A stretch of 64,000 bases of DNA from Clarireedia homoeocarpa (Eukaryota; Ascomycota; Leotiomycetes; Helotiales; Rutstroemiaceae). Numbering within the stretch: position 1 is the first letter of the stretch; every line of letters starts with the position of its first letter. The translations under genes were made by a program, and so were the position numbers. The stretch spans positions 9,418-73,417 of the forward strand of contig LNKV01000064.1 in NCBI GenBank assembly GCA_001465935.1. Reading direction: 5' to 3'. Under the pieces are notes generated by a model. The model was not told the DNA's origin. It saw nothing but the letters and a program-made list of their open reading frames with translations, and searched no databases. Shown here piece by piece: positions 8,895-19,906 of the stretch.

Positions 8895-9710
8895 TTAAAT
8901 ATGAAAATATATTATATACCGGTAATTAACAATTTCTATCTTGTCACCTCTCTTAAAAGCTTCCTGAGATAGTAGGTTCGTAGAAGGGGCTGCAGCTCCT
9001 GGTGTCGAGATGTAGTTGGAATTGTACTGGCTTGTAGAAGAGGCTGCAGCTCTTGGGGTCGAGATGTAGTTGGAATTGTGCTGGTTTGTAGAAGGGGCTG
9101 CAGCTCTTGGGGTCTAGATATAGCTAAACGAAGGCTCCTGATATATATAATATGGCTTAGGGGGAAAATTGTAGTGGTTCGTTGAAGAGGCTGCAGCTCT
9201 TGGTGTCGAGATGTGGCTAAACGAAGGCTCCTAATATGTATAATGTGGATCAGGGGGGAAATTGTAGTGGTTCGTAGAAGGGGCTGCAGCTCTTGGGGTC
9301 GAGGTGTAGTTGGAATTGTGCTGGTTCGTAGAAGGGGCTGCAGCTCTTGTTGTCGAGATGTGGTTGGATACAGGACCCTGATGATTTGAAGGATAAGGAT
9401 TGGATTGTTGTTGGCTACTACTGAGTATTGACTGGTCTGGTAGTATCAAGTAGTAGTTGTAAACTATCACTAACTTACAGTGATTATTGTACATCGGATA
9501 CTGAGCGTTTTTTGGAAAGTTCGTATATTCCGAATTGTGCGCTATTGCTATAACAATCAATATATTATATATATAGGAAATAAAGAGGACACTTACCTTC
9601 AAGTATATTTCTTGGTACAATATCGAGATTGACAAGAAGAGGTTCGACGGATTCTGTGGACGTTGGAAGGAGATTGACAATAAGAGGTTCGATATTTTGG
9701 TTTGTTATCG
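8895..9710 (-). pseudogene. Repeat-rich coding relic (Ala-Pro-Ser-Thr-Asn repeats), broken by stops
   Basis: On the minus strand a frame runs from about 9710 to a terminal stop at 8895-8897. Its 3' half is a minisatellite whose units keep codon phase and encode APSTNQHNSNYISTPRA-like 18-residue repeats; longer units insert NHYNFPPDPHYTYQEPSFSHIS. The tail after the last repeat is not repetitive (FKRGDKIEIVNYRY). Two in-frame stops interrupt it: TAG at 9231-9233, where a sister unit has CAG, and TAG near 9114-9116. The N-terminal part contains an intron-like GTAAGT...TTATAG segment near 9545-9595. The family is unknown. Either the gene is recently dead, with C-to-T changes making the stops, or the splicing is more complex than I can resolve. 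Confidence 0.4.
8971..9372. repeat. Minisatellite, 54-bp unit plus longer variants
   Basis: The recurring block is gttcgtagaaggggctgcag followed by ctcttggggtcgagatgtag and ttggaattgtgctg. Roughly six copies occur; some carry a 27-bp-type extra segment (gaaggctcctgatat...). Unit lengths are multiples of three, which preserves a minus-strand reading frame. Confidence 0.75.
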
Positions 9711-10172
9711 TTTATTCTAAATAAGGAAGTTGCACCTTTCTTTGCAGATATATTGGATATCTTCAACTAAAAGATATAATTTCTTTAATCATATAATAAC
9801 TTATCTAAAAGGTATGATTTCTTCAAGTATCTCCTCGCCCAGGAGAAGCTAGAACTTAAGACAGAGAAAATTATTATAGAAAGATATTATATAATTACTT
9901 CCCCTAGGCGAGAAATTGTGTATAAGCTGATAATACGTAACAATGAAGTTTTATATTAAGAGCCTTTTAAGGTTATACTAAGGACTATGATTGCGATATA
10001 ATCCCGCTAGGCAATATTATATATTCAGTTATAATAACAATGAAATGTTTACTGCTCTATAAATAAGCTATAGCCGACTACTCGGGTTCCCTGTTTACCT
10101 TGCGCCAGACTCCTAAAACACCAGACTGATAAAATCAATGAATACCTTTACCAGTTGCAGTATCCTTACCAG
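9711..10172. other. AT-rich spacer, nothing recognised
   Basis: No frame longer than about 60 codons with sensible composition and no repeat is seen. This is the 3' flank of the gene at 10173-11315. Confidence 0.5.
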
Positions 10173-11315
10173 TCATAATACCAAGAGCTTCCATTCCTTT
10201 TTGTATAGTTGTCTTCCCTGTGCCAATTTCCGCAGTACCTTCCGTGGCATCATCGAGTGATATCGCAATAGCTTGTTATTGACTATACTAAAATTCCCCA
10301 TGCAGAAAACCATTAAAGCTTCAATGAAGACGTCAGTTATATATCCCGTTTGATGCTTAAAATTTACAGTACTCACTTTACTTATTATGTTGCCCTCGAT
10401 GGCTGCAAAGCCTTCTTTATCCATGCTGGCCATTATTTTAGGTAAACTCAGAAAGCCGACCTGTAATACTTCATCTCCGGATCCTTTTCGTAGAAGCTGT
10501 CTAAAGAACTGGCTCGCTTCTGCATCACGATGCAATCTTAGAGGATCATCCACATCTTTCAAAAAAGCTTTGCCTTCGAGCCAGTCATTTGACCCTGAGA
10601 AGACAAAAGTTTTTTCATCAAAACTGGCAGTGGGAGAGACACACATCTTCGGCCGGTGCCTTGAGCTAATTTGCTTCGCGATCATTAAATGCACGCTAGA
10701 AGGACGACTCGTGCCCATCTGGCGGATCCATTGTGGTGCTGGGAAGACCTCAGTCGTATAGTGTGCGAACTGTACTAACGAGGTGATGACTTCGGCCAAG
10801 CTCGTCACCCATATCCCTTGGGGGTACTCAGAAAGAACTTTCATGAAGAGATTCGAGAACAGCAGCCGTTTCATGCTAGTCTTACGATGCTGTGGGTCTA
10901 TGACAGTAATTCCTGTATGCAGCACAGGAGTTTCAAGTCCATCTATGTCAAGCAGCACCGCAGAGACAAACCCAATCAATTGGTGACCTTGTCTAATCGT
11001 GACAATGAGCTTATCATCAAGGGTAGTTGGTGATGCCAAATCAAACACCTGATAACAAGGAAGCGGATCGAGACACACTCGGCCTAGTGCGCACAGATCA
11101 GCTTGCAAACCAATTTTCTGCTTGCTATTTGGGAGGGTAATTCCAGGCCGGAGAAATATATCTGTATGGTAATCAAGTGGCATGTTGGACGCAGTTGTAT
11201 AATAAAATTTCTCAAATGTTGTTGACTCGAAATAAAAGAGCTTCATCTGAACGTTATATAACCTCTTGCAAAATGAGCGCACGGCTACGGCGCGCTGAGT
11301 GGCTCGATGCATCAA
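10173..11315 (-). CDS. GNAT-like acyltransferase (putative)
   Basis: This is a 380-codon minus-strand frame without introns. Residues about 85-220 look like a GNAT (N-acetyltransferase) fold: a beta strand with RQGHQLIGFVSAVLLDIDG, then HTGITVIDPQHRKTSMKRLLF. The latter matches the acyl-CoA-binding motif A pattern (V-x-P-x-x-R followed by a Leu/Phe-rich helix), although the usual glycine loop reads KTSM, so CoA binding may be altered. The C-terminal 150 residues are not recognised. The first 44 residues are basic; an internal Met (MPLDYHTD, residue 45) is an alternative start. It is transcribed divergently from a PlsC acyltransferase starting at 11734, with about 420 bp between them, suggesting shared control and perhaps a related acyl substrate. 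Family assignment is moderate, function is inference. Confidence 0.6.
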   Translation of the reverse strand: MMHRATQRAVAVRSFCKRLYNVQMKLFYFESTTFEKFYYTTASNMPLDYHTDIFLRPGITLPNSKQKIGLQADLCALGRVCLDPLPCYQVFDLASPTTLDDKLIVTIRQGHQLIGFVSAVLLDIDGLETPVLHTGITVIDPQHRKTSMKRLLFSNLFMKVLSEYPQGIWVTSLAEVITSLVQFAHYTTEVFPAPQWIRQMGTSRPSSVHLMIAKQISSRHRPKMCVSPTASFDEKTFVFSGSNDWLEGKAFLKDVDDPLRLHRDAEASQFFRQLLRKGSGDEVLQVGFLSLPKIMASMDKEGFAAIEGNIISKVSTVNFKHQTGYITDVFIEALMVFCMGNFSIVNNKLLRYHSMMPRKVLRKLAQGRQLYKKEWKLLVL

Positions 11316-11733
11316 CGGGTATACGGGTACTTGTATACTCGCTAAGTCAGGTAGAATGCAGCGGTCTGCTCCTGCATGAGGGTTACTAATGGTTCCAGAT
11401 GCAAGATGTCTGACTCAGCTTATGCCCTATCTGAACAGCCTCCCCTATTCTTTCTCGATTTTGCGGAAGGAAAATTGGTTTTATCACTATACACAACAAG
11501 TTTGGGAACCCCTGCCAAGTCTGAATTGATCCACTATATGAGATCCCTGTGCAAGAAAAGGATTTCCAATAACCGATTTCTATTTACCCTTACATCACCA
11601 CATCAGAAACGAGCATGACCGCCAGTCTGTATTTTGCCTAGTTTTACATAAACCAGCAGTTATGATTCTTACTCTGGAGATACAGAAAGTATTACTCATC
11701 ATACATATAGCAGTTTAGACACTCTCTCATTAA

Positions 11734-12746
11734 TTGAACACTTACCTGCTGAATTCCAAATCGCAAAATACTTCACCTGTATATACTCTGAGAAGTTTCG
11801 CACTGATAATGCCTTTTTTATCCAATTTACGTTTCTTCTATGTTTCGCTTTGTGCTGGCATTATATCCGTTATATGTTTCTACTACTTTTTACTTACTTT
11901 GCCTGTCTTTATATTACTTAATGAACGTACTTTCGCGAATTTTACTACCTCCAAGCTTTGCTGGTATCTATTCTCAACAGTATCCCGCATCAGGCTAGAG
12001 ATAGAAGGCTCTGATATCTTGGACAGATATGGTACCAGCTATACAGATACTTCAGGGCACAAAAAACGTTGTGTATTTGTGTTAAATCACCAGTCAGAAT
12101 TAGATATTCCTATCCTAGGCAAGGTATACCACGTCCACCCCCTACGCTGTGGTTTAGAGCCGCTCTTAGCATTGATCTAATACAATATTCCTCTTCTTAG
12201 CTCGCCCCGAACTATACTCTCCGGAGCGCAACATGGCGTGTTAGGAAAATGCCTTTGTTTGGATGGTATATGCAACTCTCTCAATCCATTTTTCTGGATG
12301 GACCAGGTACCACCAACAAGCAAGTTCTCTTGGATACTGCAAAATTACTGCATGAAGAAATTCTCAATATAGCAATTTACCCTGTGAGTCAGGTCTTGAC
12401 TTGTTTATCGCTCATACAGATGATTGACAGTGAACGGTTCCAGGAAGGCCGGTTGAGTCATTCGAAGACGGCAGGACTTCAGCCCTTTAAACGAGGTGCA
12501 TTTGTGATTGCCTTAGAGTCTGGTCATATGCCCATAGTCCCGGTAGTGATAGCCAATTATGCACATATTTTTCACGTGCCATCAAGAAGTGCTCGCAGTG
12601 GAATAATTAAGGCAAAAGTCCTCCCTCCTTTCGAGTGGACACAGATGAACGCAGTGGACGAAGTCGATAAACATAAAGCAATTGAGGAAATGATGGAAGC
12701 AGTGAGCAACAAAATGAATGAGGCATTGATAGAAATATCAAAATGA
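11734..12746 (+). CDS. PlsC-type 1-acylglycerol-3-phosphate acyltransferase-like, altered motifs
   Basis: Exons are 11734-12123, 12201-12383 and 12444-12746, giving about 291 residues. Both introns are phase 0; the first has the branch site tctaat and acceptor cttcttag. The N-terminus has one or two membrane helices (residues about 30-65), as in ER lysophosphatidate acyltransferases of the Slc1/AGPAT family. Motif I is intact (NHQSELD, the HX4D catalytic pair). Motif II reads GWYMQLSQSIFLDG, where the family has FIDR: the arginine is glycine. Motif III reads EGRLSHS instead of EGTRSYS. Motif IV is conserved (MPIVPVV). Both altered motifs contact the glycerol phosphate in known enzymes, so activity or substrate may have changed. 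An internal Met (MPFLSNLRFF) is an alternative start. Paired divergently with the GNAT-like gene. Confidence 0.8.
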
Positions 12747-12879
12747 GCCAAGCTTACAAGGTCTTATAAGGGTGGTACATTAGTAGCACGAAACGCTGGG
12801 ACATGAAACGCTGGGACATGAACGAGAGGGATAACCGGCTCTGGGACAGGTGGCTGAGGCTGAGGCGGACGGGCCTAGA

Positions 12880-13345
12880 GCCATCGTCTTACCAGACCGG
12901 AACAACCAACGTCGATCAGTACTATCACTTAAGTTAATGATTCCTGCTGTTCTAAAGCCGACAAGTGATTTATTAGAAGGAAAAGTGATACCTGCGTATC
13001 CGGTTGTATTGTATGTGACAGTGACGGATGCTAAACCAGTCACACCACCTATCGGCATTAATGGATTTCTGGCATCGCGACCCTGTTCCCCATGGCGCGC
13101 AGCCTACTGCCGTTTTCTTGCCTTGAGTGCCAGTGAAATCGAAAGTCTTGGTGAGGGTAATGACACAAGGTATGCTGTCTCCCAGATATGAACCCTAGCT
13201 CAGAATTGGTGGTGGCATACACGGTGGTTGAAGAGCCTCCTCCGATAATACCCTTAGCAAATTCTTCTGCTGCGCCGGTGATTTGGGCAACTACCTGCTG
13301 GAGCAAGCACATTAAAATTATATACAAAGTTTTCTTGGGAAACAT
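12880..13345 (-). pseudogene. Pectin lyase (PL1) relic, N-terminal part only
   Basis: On the minus strand a signal-peptide-like start (MFPKKTLYIILMCLLQQVVA) leads into GAAEEFAKGIIGGGSSTTVY, the mature start of fungal pectin lyases. The following homology (YLGDS, TFDFTGT, GCAPWGTGSRCQ) continues in a different frame, consistent with a one-base indel after TTNSEL. It changes frame again before ASVTVTYNTTGYAGITF and SNKSLVGFRTAGIIN. Beyond about 12900 the similarity stops, so more than half of the roughly 370-residue enzyme, including the catalytic region, is gone. The product would have been a secreted pectin-cleaving enzyme. The mix of frameshifts and truncation marks it as dead. Confidence 0.75.
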
Positions 13346-13965
13346 GATCTATAATTGAATGTCGCTAAGATGAACGTGTTGTGTATATTGACGGATGTTC
13401 CTGCTAGGTACTGAGAGCATCATCCCAATCATCTAGTATCTTCATATACTTCGTGAGTCCCGAGCCTAATAAGATATATCCTAAAAGATGTTTCGTTATC
13501 CAGAAGTTACTCTTCTTTCCCAGCAGCACCGTATAAGAATGAATTGGTGGTTATTGATGACTCGAGACACTCGAAAACTATCATCTATTCGTATACTGCC
13601 TAAGATAGCATAGAAAACTGTTGCAGTAGGACCCTGAATACTTTTTTACTGTATTCAGATAGGTGCTAAATTGCAGAACTGAAAAGCTATTCTCCGAAAC
13701 TAATGCTGCAACTTCATCCTTGGCAGCCTCCGCTTTTTTTCTCTGCCATCTTGTTGTCTCTATGTCAGGACTTAGAACACACTATTGTAAGCATTAGTAA
13801 TTTAAACTTTACTTTATTATATTTGCAGTACTCAACTTGAGTGTTACTACGTTTGTGTGAAATCGAAGAGGTTCAGATGAACAGGGCAATCTTTCATAAG
13901 GAAATATATTGGTTAGAAAATAGTCATTTTCGAGACCAGAACTTCTTTCTTACCCAGTGAATTGC
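13346..13965. other. Intergenic, nothing recognised
   Basis: I see no gene, repeat or RNA in this 620-bp stretch between the pectin lyase relic and the 3' end of the MDR gene. Confidence 0.5.
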
Positions 13966-14958
13966 CTATTTCGGGAAGACTATAACAGCTTTCCTGCTAC
14001 TTTCTTCATACTTCATCGCGCTCATAATCTCCTCGGGCTGGAATTCCTTGCCTAGAGATGTCCTTAACATTGGATCATCAATGCAATCCTCCAATACCTG
14101 CAGCATATCTCCTAGCTTCTCCCTTACAGTTACAGTATTGAAATTGCTGAATCTTTTCATCGTGAGATCCTTCATCATAAAGACGGCCGAGGAAAATTCC
14201 ACTTTATCTGCTCCCGATAAAAATCCGTAGAAGTAAATGCTTGATCGAGGCGGCAAAGCTCCGAGAATTCTACTGATAAGAGCTCCGCCAACACCATCGT
14301 ACACAGCAGTCGTACCAAGCTTCTGTGCCATCTGTTCGAGATCACGTATGAAGTCTGAATCTATGCTGCTTAAGACTCGCTCCGTCTCCACTCCACTCTT
14401 CAGTACCTCCTCCTTCGCTTCCTGGCTGCGAACGACAACTAAGGTTGGTATTTCATGACGTCGAGCAAGAGTGATCAGAGCTCTTCCAGTGGCTGAGCTA
14501 CCTGCTGTTACTATGATCCCATGATGACCCTCTGCTGTAGCCTGTTCCAGAAATGCATATGCAGTCACGACATTGACCAGTGATCCGCTGTAGTCTTTCA
14601 CGTCAACGTGGTCTGGAAGCAGAAGACATGTTTCGTATGGCACCTGGGCGATCTCGCACCAAAGACCAAGGACTTTATCGTCTGGTTTTAGACCGCGGTA
14701 GATAGCAACTTTGCGACCTAGATAGTTGGAGGGGACGTTGGTTCCAACATGGGTTACAATACCCGCCGCTGAAGCACCCCACACATTCTCCAGGCGTTCA
14801 CCAGACGGCAAGCGAGGATGTTTCAAGAACGTCTTATCCCCGTGGTTGATAGAGGCGGCGGCGACTTTGACGTGTAGGTACCCGGAGGGTATATTTGAGG
14901 GAGAAGGAATGTCGCGCAGCTCGAGGTTGCGGTCCTGTGTAACACAAATAGCTTTCAT
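13966..14958 (-). CDS. MDR-family quinone oxidoreductase-like protein
   Basis: This is a 330-residue medium-chain dehydrogenase/reductase without introns. I start it at MKAICVTQ (14958), where family similarity begins; the frame is open 49 codons further up but that part is Lys/Ile-rich and unlikely to be translated. The GroES-like N-terminal domain shows ELRDIPSPSN, VKVAAASINHGD and WGASAAGIVTHVGTNVPSNYLGRKV. The Rossmann domain has VTAGSSATGRALI and VVVRSQEAKEEV. Structural zinc cysteines are absent, as in NADPH:quinone oxidoreductase and enoyl-reductase branches. It probably reduces quinones or alpha,beta-unsaturated carbonyls with NADPH; the substrate is unknown. No signal peptide is seen. 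Confidence 0.85.
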   Translation of the reverse strand: MKAICVTQDRNLELRDIPSPSNIPSGYLHVKVAAASINHGDKTFLKHPRLPSGERLENVWGASAAGIVTHVGTNVPSNYLGRKVAIYRGLKPDDKVLGLWCEIAQVPYETCLLLPDHVDVKDYSGSLVNVVTAYAFLEQATAEGHHGIIVTAGSSATGRALITLARRHEIPTLVVVRSQEAKEEVLKSGVETERVLSSIDSDFIRDLEQMAQKLGTTAVYDGVGGALISRILGALPPRSSIYFYGFLSGADKVEFSSAVFMMKDLTMKRFSNFNTVTVREKLGDMLQVLEDCIDDPMLRTSLGKEFQPEEIMSAMKYEESSRKAVIVFPK

Positions 14959-15370
14959 CTTGGGTATGATTGCGTCTGATTGCGTAAAATAATGGGAATT
15001 GATAAAGAGGAGGCTGGCCGCAAAGTCATATATGAGATGATGAGGGATTTGTTGGTTTTTTTTTTTTTTCGGACCCATGTATTCCAATTCGCTGTTCGGG
15101 ACCATCGGTCCATTGCGGCTTCAACAATTGGCTCTGGAATTGCATATGTCAAATGGACTCCAGGGATCATGTAGGGAAGTGTATGTATTTGGAAGATATT
15201 CGCACGTAAGCTTACATGAAGACTGACACTGGAAATGAAGGTTGTTCAACAGGACACAAGGCGTCGAGGGCATTGGGAGTGCTGTTACTCGGCGGTGTCG
15301 ACAAACAATTGATCAGTCACTCAGTTTGGCAGTTCCGGTCGGGCTTAGGCAAGACTCCTCGAGGACTGTG

Positions 15371-15414
15371 GGACACGGGCACGGACATGGGCACCGACAC
15401 GGACACGGATACGG
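15371..15414. repeat. Hexanucleotide repeat (ggacac-type)
   Basis: About seven imperfect copies of ggacac, gcacgg or ggacat occur in succession. Translations are Asp-Thr or His-Gly runs, so the overlapping frames are artefacts of the repeat. Confidence 0.7.
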
Positions 15415-15491
15415 AGCCGCGTTAATGTTAACCTTTGCTGCCACCTCGGAAACCTGTTGAACCACTTGAGCTTCATTCACAAATACTAAGG

Positions 15492-15541
15492 AAGCTGCGA
15501 AAAGCTGCGACAACCTGCGACAACCTGCGAAAACCTGCGAA
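15492..15541. repeat. 10-bp tandem repeat
   Basis: Five copies of a unit close to acctgcgaca occur in direct succession. There is no coding interpretation. Confidence 0.7.
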
Positions 15542-17339
15542 GATCAATGTGATCTTATATACTGGTTGCCCTGGAGCGAAATGGGCCAATGCCTTCATTT
15601 TTGTTAACGTGATGGTTTCCGACATTTCACCGGCATTCGCACACGAACGCACACGAACACACACAGCTCTGGCCTACAGACAAAAGTATCAGACCTCCGA
15701 ACTTCAAGCCATTGCATCGCCAATTCACAGCCATTCGAGCCTTCACCCCGCCGAATTCCATCGCAAGCCAGTCCCAAGCTCCTGCGCCTTCAATCCTGTC
15801 TGTCACCGAGCTTCATGTCGCTAGAACTTCGTTCAGTCGAAGCTCTAGACCAAAAACCCGTTGAAGTATTGAATCCCCGACCAATCGAAGCCTCCGTCTC
15901 AGGAACCCGCGGATTTGCATCAAAATCGCACATATACTTGCTCTGCTAGAGAACACTACACGCAGACCTGTTTAGTCCGTAGGCGGTTATTCGAGCTTGG
16001 ACAACGACATCGGCCGATGGATCGATTTTCTAAGGAATTCACCTTGGAAGAATACATCTAGGAATTATTTGGGGAAGGCTCTAGGGAAGATTACATCTAC
16101 GTCGTTTGCTACCAGGCGTTCGTCTCGTCCTTTGCGGAGCTTGATGCCCTGTAGCCGCCACCGAAAAGATAAGAGTGTTCACAACGAGTGTGACATCGTG
16201 GAAGCATGTCTGAAACGGTGATCGACCGAAAACCGTTTTCATGGGGGTTTAGGAGCAAGGACGATTACAAATGTACTTTTGGAGGAAGCTACCGTTGGTG
16301 CGTACAGCATGTATGATTCCCCTCGTTTTAGCTATACTCTTTCTCTTGGAGGTCTACATGGAGCTCCGTTGCTTTCAGCACCCTCCAAAACATGCACCCT
16401 ACTGCATATTTTCATCCATCGTAAGACTGGGTAAGACGAAGAGGAATACTCTGGGCATACCAGGCGTAGACTACGCGCCATCGAGCAGTAGGTGTACCGA
16501 TTCTCATGATCTATCATATGTGTGACCTTGCCCAGTGGAATTGATTCTTGAAAGAAGACGAGTACACTGTTTCTTCTCAGCCCACTTATGCTAGTGATGA
16601 TGATCTCCGCACATTCTTAGGTATATTAGTATAACTACTGTCACTTTCCTTTGAAATCTCCCACGCCTTCCCTCAAGCAAACACCCAATGTGCACTACTG
16701 TCCCTACAGAGGAAGCACAGTGTATACTTCTGGGCATTTGTTGGCAATTCGGAAGCTTTGCCGCCATAGCTAAACATAATGTACACTACTAGATCCAAAT
16801 TCTTCAACACATCATTTTTACGCCAAGCAGATTGTTGGGTCATCTGGTGGATCATCGCAGCTATAGCTGCATATTGATCTCGTGACATTGCTTGCCCTCC
16901 GAGGTCCGCCGGGTACGAGTTTGCCAAGTACAATCTCGGGATGCAACGTTGGGGTAAATATTGACCGTTCCAAGCGAGATCTTGGAAGACGACATCTGCA
17001 CCCACAATGATGCAAGAAGTTGTCGAAGGATTCCTCCAATAAAATTACAATTAAGCACCAGGGCAGCCTTCAAGCGAACCAAGTACCAGGTTCTCTAAAG
17101 CGCTACCGGCGATGCTACTAGTCTGAGTGTGGTCGCAGAATTAACTGCCTATTCTCTGGTAGGCGATGCTGGAGGCTGGTATCAAGAAAGTTGTTCCAAG
17201 TATATATTAAAACTGCTCGCATTCGCAGAGTAGGGTAGGTACAGGTTACATATTCACAGATCAGATCAACCTAGATCCGACTGACTGTTGCCACCTGAAG
17301 AACTCGAAACAGCGCAGGTTTAGAGCCAATTGAAACAAC

Positions 17340-19101
17340 ATGGAACCAGCGAGCAACATCGAGATCGGTTCTAAATCCGTCTACAGCTACCACCAAGAGC
17401 CAAGCAAAGGGCATGTCGAAATCGGTCGTGAGAACATCCACGAGTGGATAAGGCCTCATGAAAGCTATGAAGGTGGTCACAGATTTGATCCCAACGCGAC
17501 ATGGACTGCTGAAGAAGAAAGAAGACTAGTCCGCAAGACGGACCTCAAGCTTTTGAGCTGGTTGTGTGTTATGGTAAGAATATTACTCCAAAGAATCCAC
17601 TCAATTACTAAAAGTTGGGTAGTTTTTCGGACTTCAGCTCGACCGTGGAAATTTATCCAATGCCTTAGCAGACAATCTTTTGAAAGATTTGAAAATGACT
17701 TCTGACGACTACAACAACGTAAGTAGCGCTCGCAGATCTTATCGGCATATCCATCAAGCGACATTCGTTAATGCCAATATCAGGGAACTACAATTCAGCT
17801 GTTATGCTTCTTGGTGGCTGAGTTCCCTGTACAATTCCTAACAAAGCGTTACGGCTTCAAGTACGTTTTGCCCGTGATGATGATCGCCTGGAGTATGGTA
17901 TCATGGGCACAATGTTTCATGGTGAACCGTGCTGGTTTCTATATAACGCGTGCTTTCATAGGTCTTTGCGAGGGTGGTTTTATTCCGGGAACGATCCTCA
18001 TGGCTACCTACTTTTATACTAGTAAAGAATTATCGACTCGTCTAGCTGCATTCTGGTCAACCTTGAATATTGCCCGTGTCATCTCAGCTCTTCTCGCGGC
18101 TGGTATTCTCAAGATGCGAGACATAAATGGGAAGCCGGGCTGGTTCTGGCTTTTCTTGCTGGAGGGAATTTTGACTTTGTTATTAGGTATTATTTCGATC
18201 CTATATCTGCCACTCGCACCGACCCAGACAAGATCTATCTTGTGTCGTACACCTTGGTACACTGAGAGAGAGGAGATTATCATGATCAATGTGAGTAATC
18301 CTTCTGTCTATTATTTACTTATACTAAGAACCACAGCGTATTTTGCGAGATGATCCGGCCAAGGGCCTGACTGCAGTTAGGGAGCCGGCAACGTGGACCG
18401 ATATCAAGGCAGCGTGGTCCGATAAGTCGATGTGGGGTCTTTATTTCATCGGTCTTGTTGCTTACATCCCTGCAACTCCTATCCAAGCCTACCTTACTTT
18501 GACACTCAAGCGCATTGGATTTACTACCTTTGCATCGAACATGCTTACGGCGCCATCTGCTGTCCTACAGATCATCACCATGTTAGCACTGGCATGGAGC
18601 AGCAATCACTTCAACGAGCGTGCTTTTCACTGTTTCATCGGCGAATTCTGGCTCCTCCCTATTCTTACAGCGCTCCTCACTATTCCCGACGGCGGTCGTG
18701 ACTGGGCACGTTTCTCCCTTATCACTTTGGCATCAGGGTACCCTTACTTTCACCCCCTCGTCTCATCGTGGCTCTCTGAAAACTCTTTCGATGTCAAGAA
18801 ACGAGCGATTACTGCTGCGACGTACAATGTCATCGTGCAGATCGGATCCCTTGTCGGAAGCCAAATCTACCGAAAATGGGACGCACCGTACTATAAGACA
18901 GGTAACAAAGTTTGCATTTCTATTTGCGCTATCAGCTTAGTCGCATTCATTGTTCAAAGGCAATACTTGGACCATTTGAACAAGCAGAAGGAGAAGGTGT
19001 GGAGACAAATGTCTTTGGAGGAACAGGTTATGTATCAGCAGGACCAAGTTGCCCGCGAGAAAGATGGCAATAAGCGCCTTGACTTTCGGTTCGCCTTGTG
19101 A
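17340..19101 (+). CDS. MFS transporter, anion:cation symporter (allantoate permease-like)
   Basis: Exons are 17340-17573, 17638-17718, 17784-18290 and 18337-19101, all joined in phase 0, giving 528 residues. The cytosolic N-terminus ends in WTAEEERRLVRKTDLKLLSW, the usual lead-in of fungal ACS-family (Dal5/Tna1/Liz1-type) permeases. LDRGNLSNALADNLLKDLKM then spans exon 2, the conserved TM1-TM2 loop. Later landmarks are GLCEGGFIPGTILMATYFYT and the central-loop sequence WYTEREEIIMINRILRDDPAKG. The C-terminal half supplies the second helix bundle, and a charged tail follows. The length fits the family. It should import an organic anion (nicotinate, allantoate, pantothenate or a sugar acid type) by proton symport at the plasma membrane; the substrate cannot be told from sequence alone. 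Confidence 0.9.
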
Positions 19102-19906
19102 TTCTGGTAGAGCGGTGTTGTTTTGAAAGGTCTCTCGCAAGTACATCTCAAATAAACTAGCGATCATCTGATATTAATGAGATATTTGTCCGCCTAGCAA
19201 GCCTAATGACCGTTAGGTTTAGGTTAGACTTCATTCCTTGCACGAAAGGCTCCAATGTCCACAAAGTTAATCCTTACTTTACTTATGTCGAAACGTGTAA
19301 AAGAATTTATTGTGTGTTTGGAAAAGTGAACTGACGCAAGTGTGCTCTATCTGAAGTTATGATTTGTCATGAATAGAAGCTCCTCAACCAGTAGGTAATC
19401 CGATCTTGGCAACTCTAAAATTCCATCTTTTACAGGGACCAGCAGACGCGAAAGAGTTAGAATGCAGGAGCATGATGCAGGATCGCTGGCTAACATCTAA
19501 CGCGCTGCACAATCTGTGCAAGAGATCATCTGTGAGCTAGCTTATAGAGGTCATCATTGCCGAAAGTTGGAAGCAATGCTACACTTTACTTGAGGCACCT
19601 CCATCCCACAAGCAACGTGCGAAATTGAATTTCAAGTAAAAATAAGCCGGGTGTGGGCGCCATCCTCCACATCTGTCTTCGATAATATTCATTAACTACT
19701 AGACGATAAAATCATTGGTGAGGAAAATGGATTTTTTTAGGTTGGTAAGATTTTTCCGCTGGAAGATATCAGGAGGATGGCTAAGCTTGTCCCTTTGCTG
19801 ATGACGAAACGACGGTAACCCACGAAGCGAGCCACTGAGTATTTCACAAAAACAATGGAGCGACGGAGATGTCTGATAGGGTATAGGTCGTCAATGAGGA
19901 CTTGGC
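19102..19906. other. Intergenic, nothing recognised
   Basis: This is the space between the 3' ends of the MFS gene and the Ypd1-like gene. I find no coding or repeat signal. Confidence 0.5.

Larger units (their letters stand above)
15175..17339. other. Long gene-poor interval with simple repeats
   Basis: I recognise no gene here. Two short tandem repeats (15371-15414 and 15492-15541) are listed separately. The best unexplained frame is 16673-17005 on the minus strand (110 codons; FQDLAWNGQYLPQRC, LGGQAMSRDQYAAIAAMIHQ), which lacks a recognisable domain and may be chance. Around 16041-16110 a short motif (ggaagantacatcta) recurs twice. Confidence 0.45.

Noticed and set aside
8553..9372. CRISPR-like direct repeats
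   Set aside because: The units abut without unique spacers, vary in sequence and lie in a eukaryotic genome; they are tandem repeats.
15216..15460. Overlapping plus-strand frames around the ggacac repeat
   Set aside because: They consist of Asp-Thr or His-Gly repeats generated by the hexanucleotide; no unique protein is attached.
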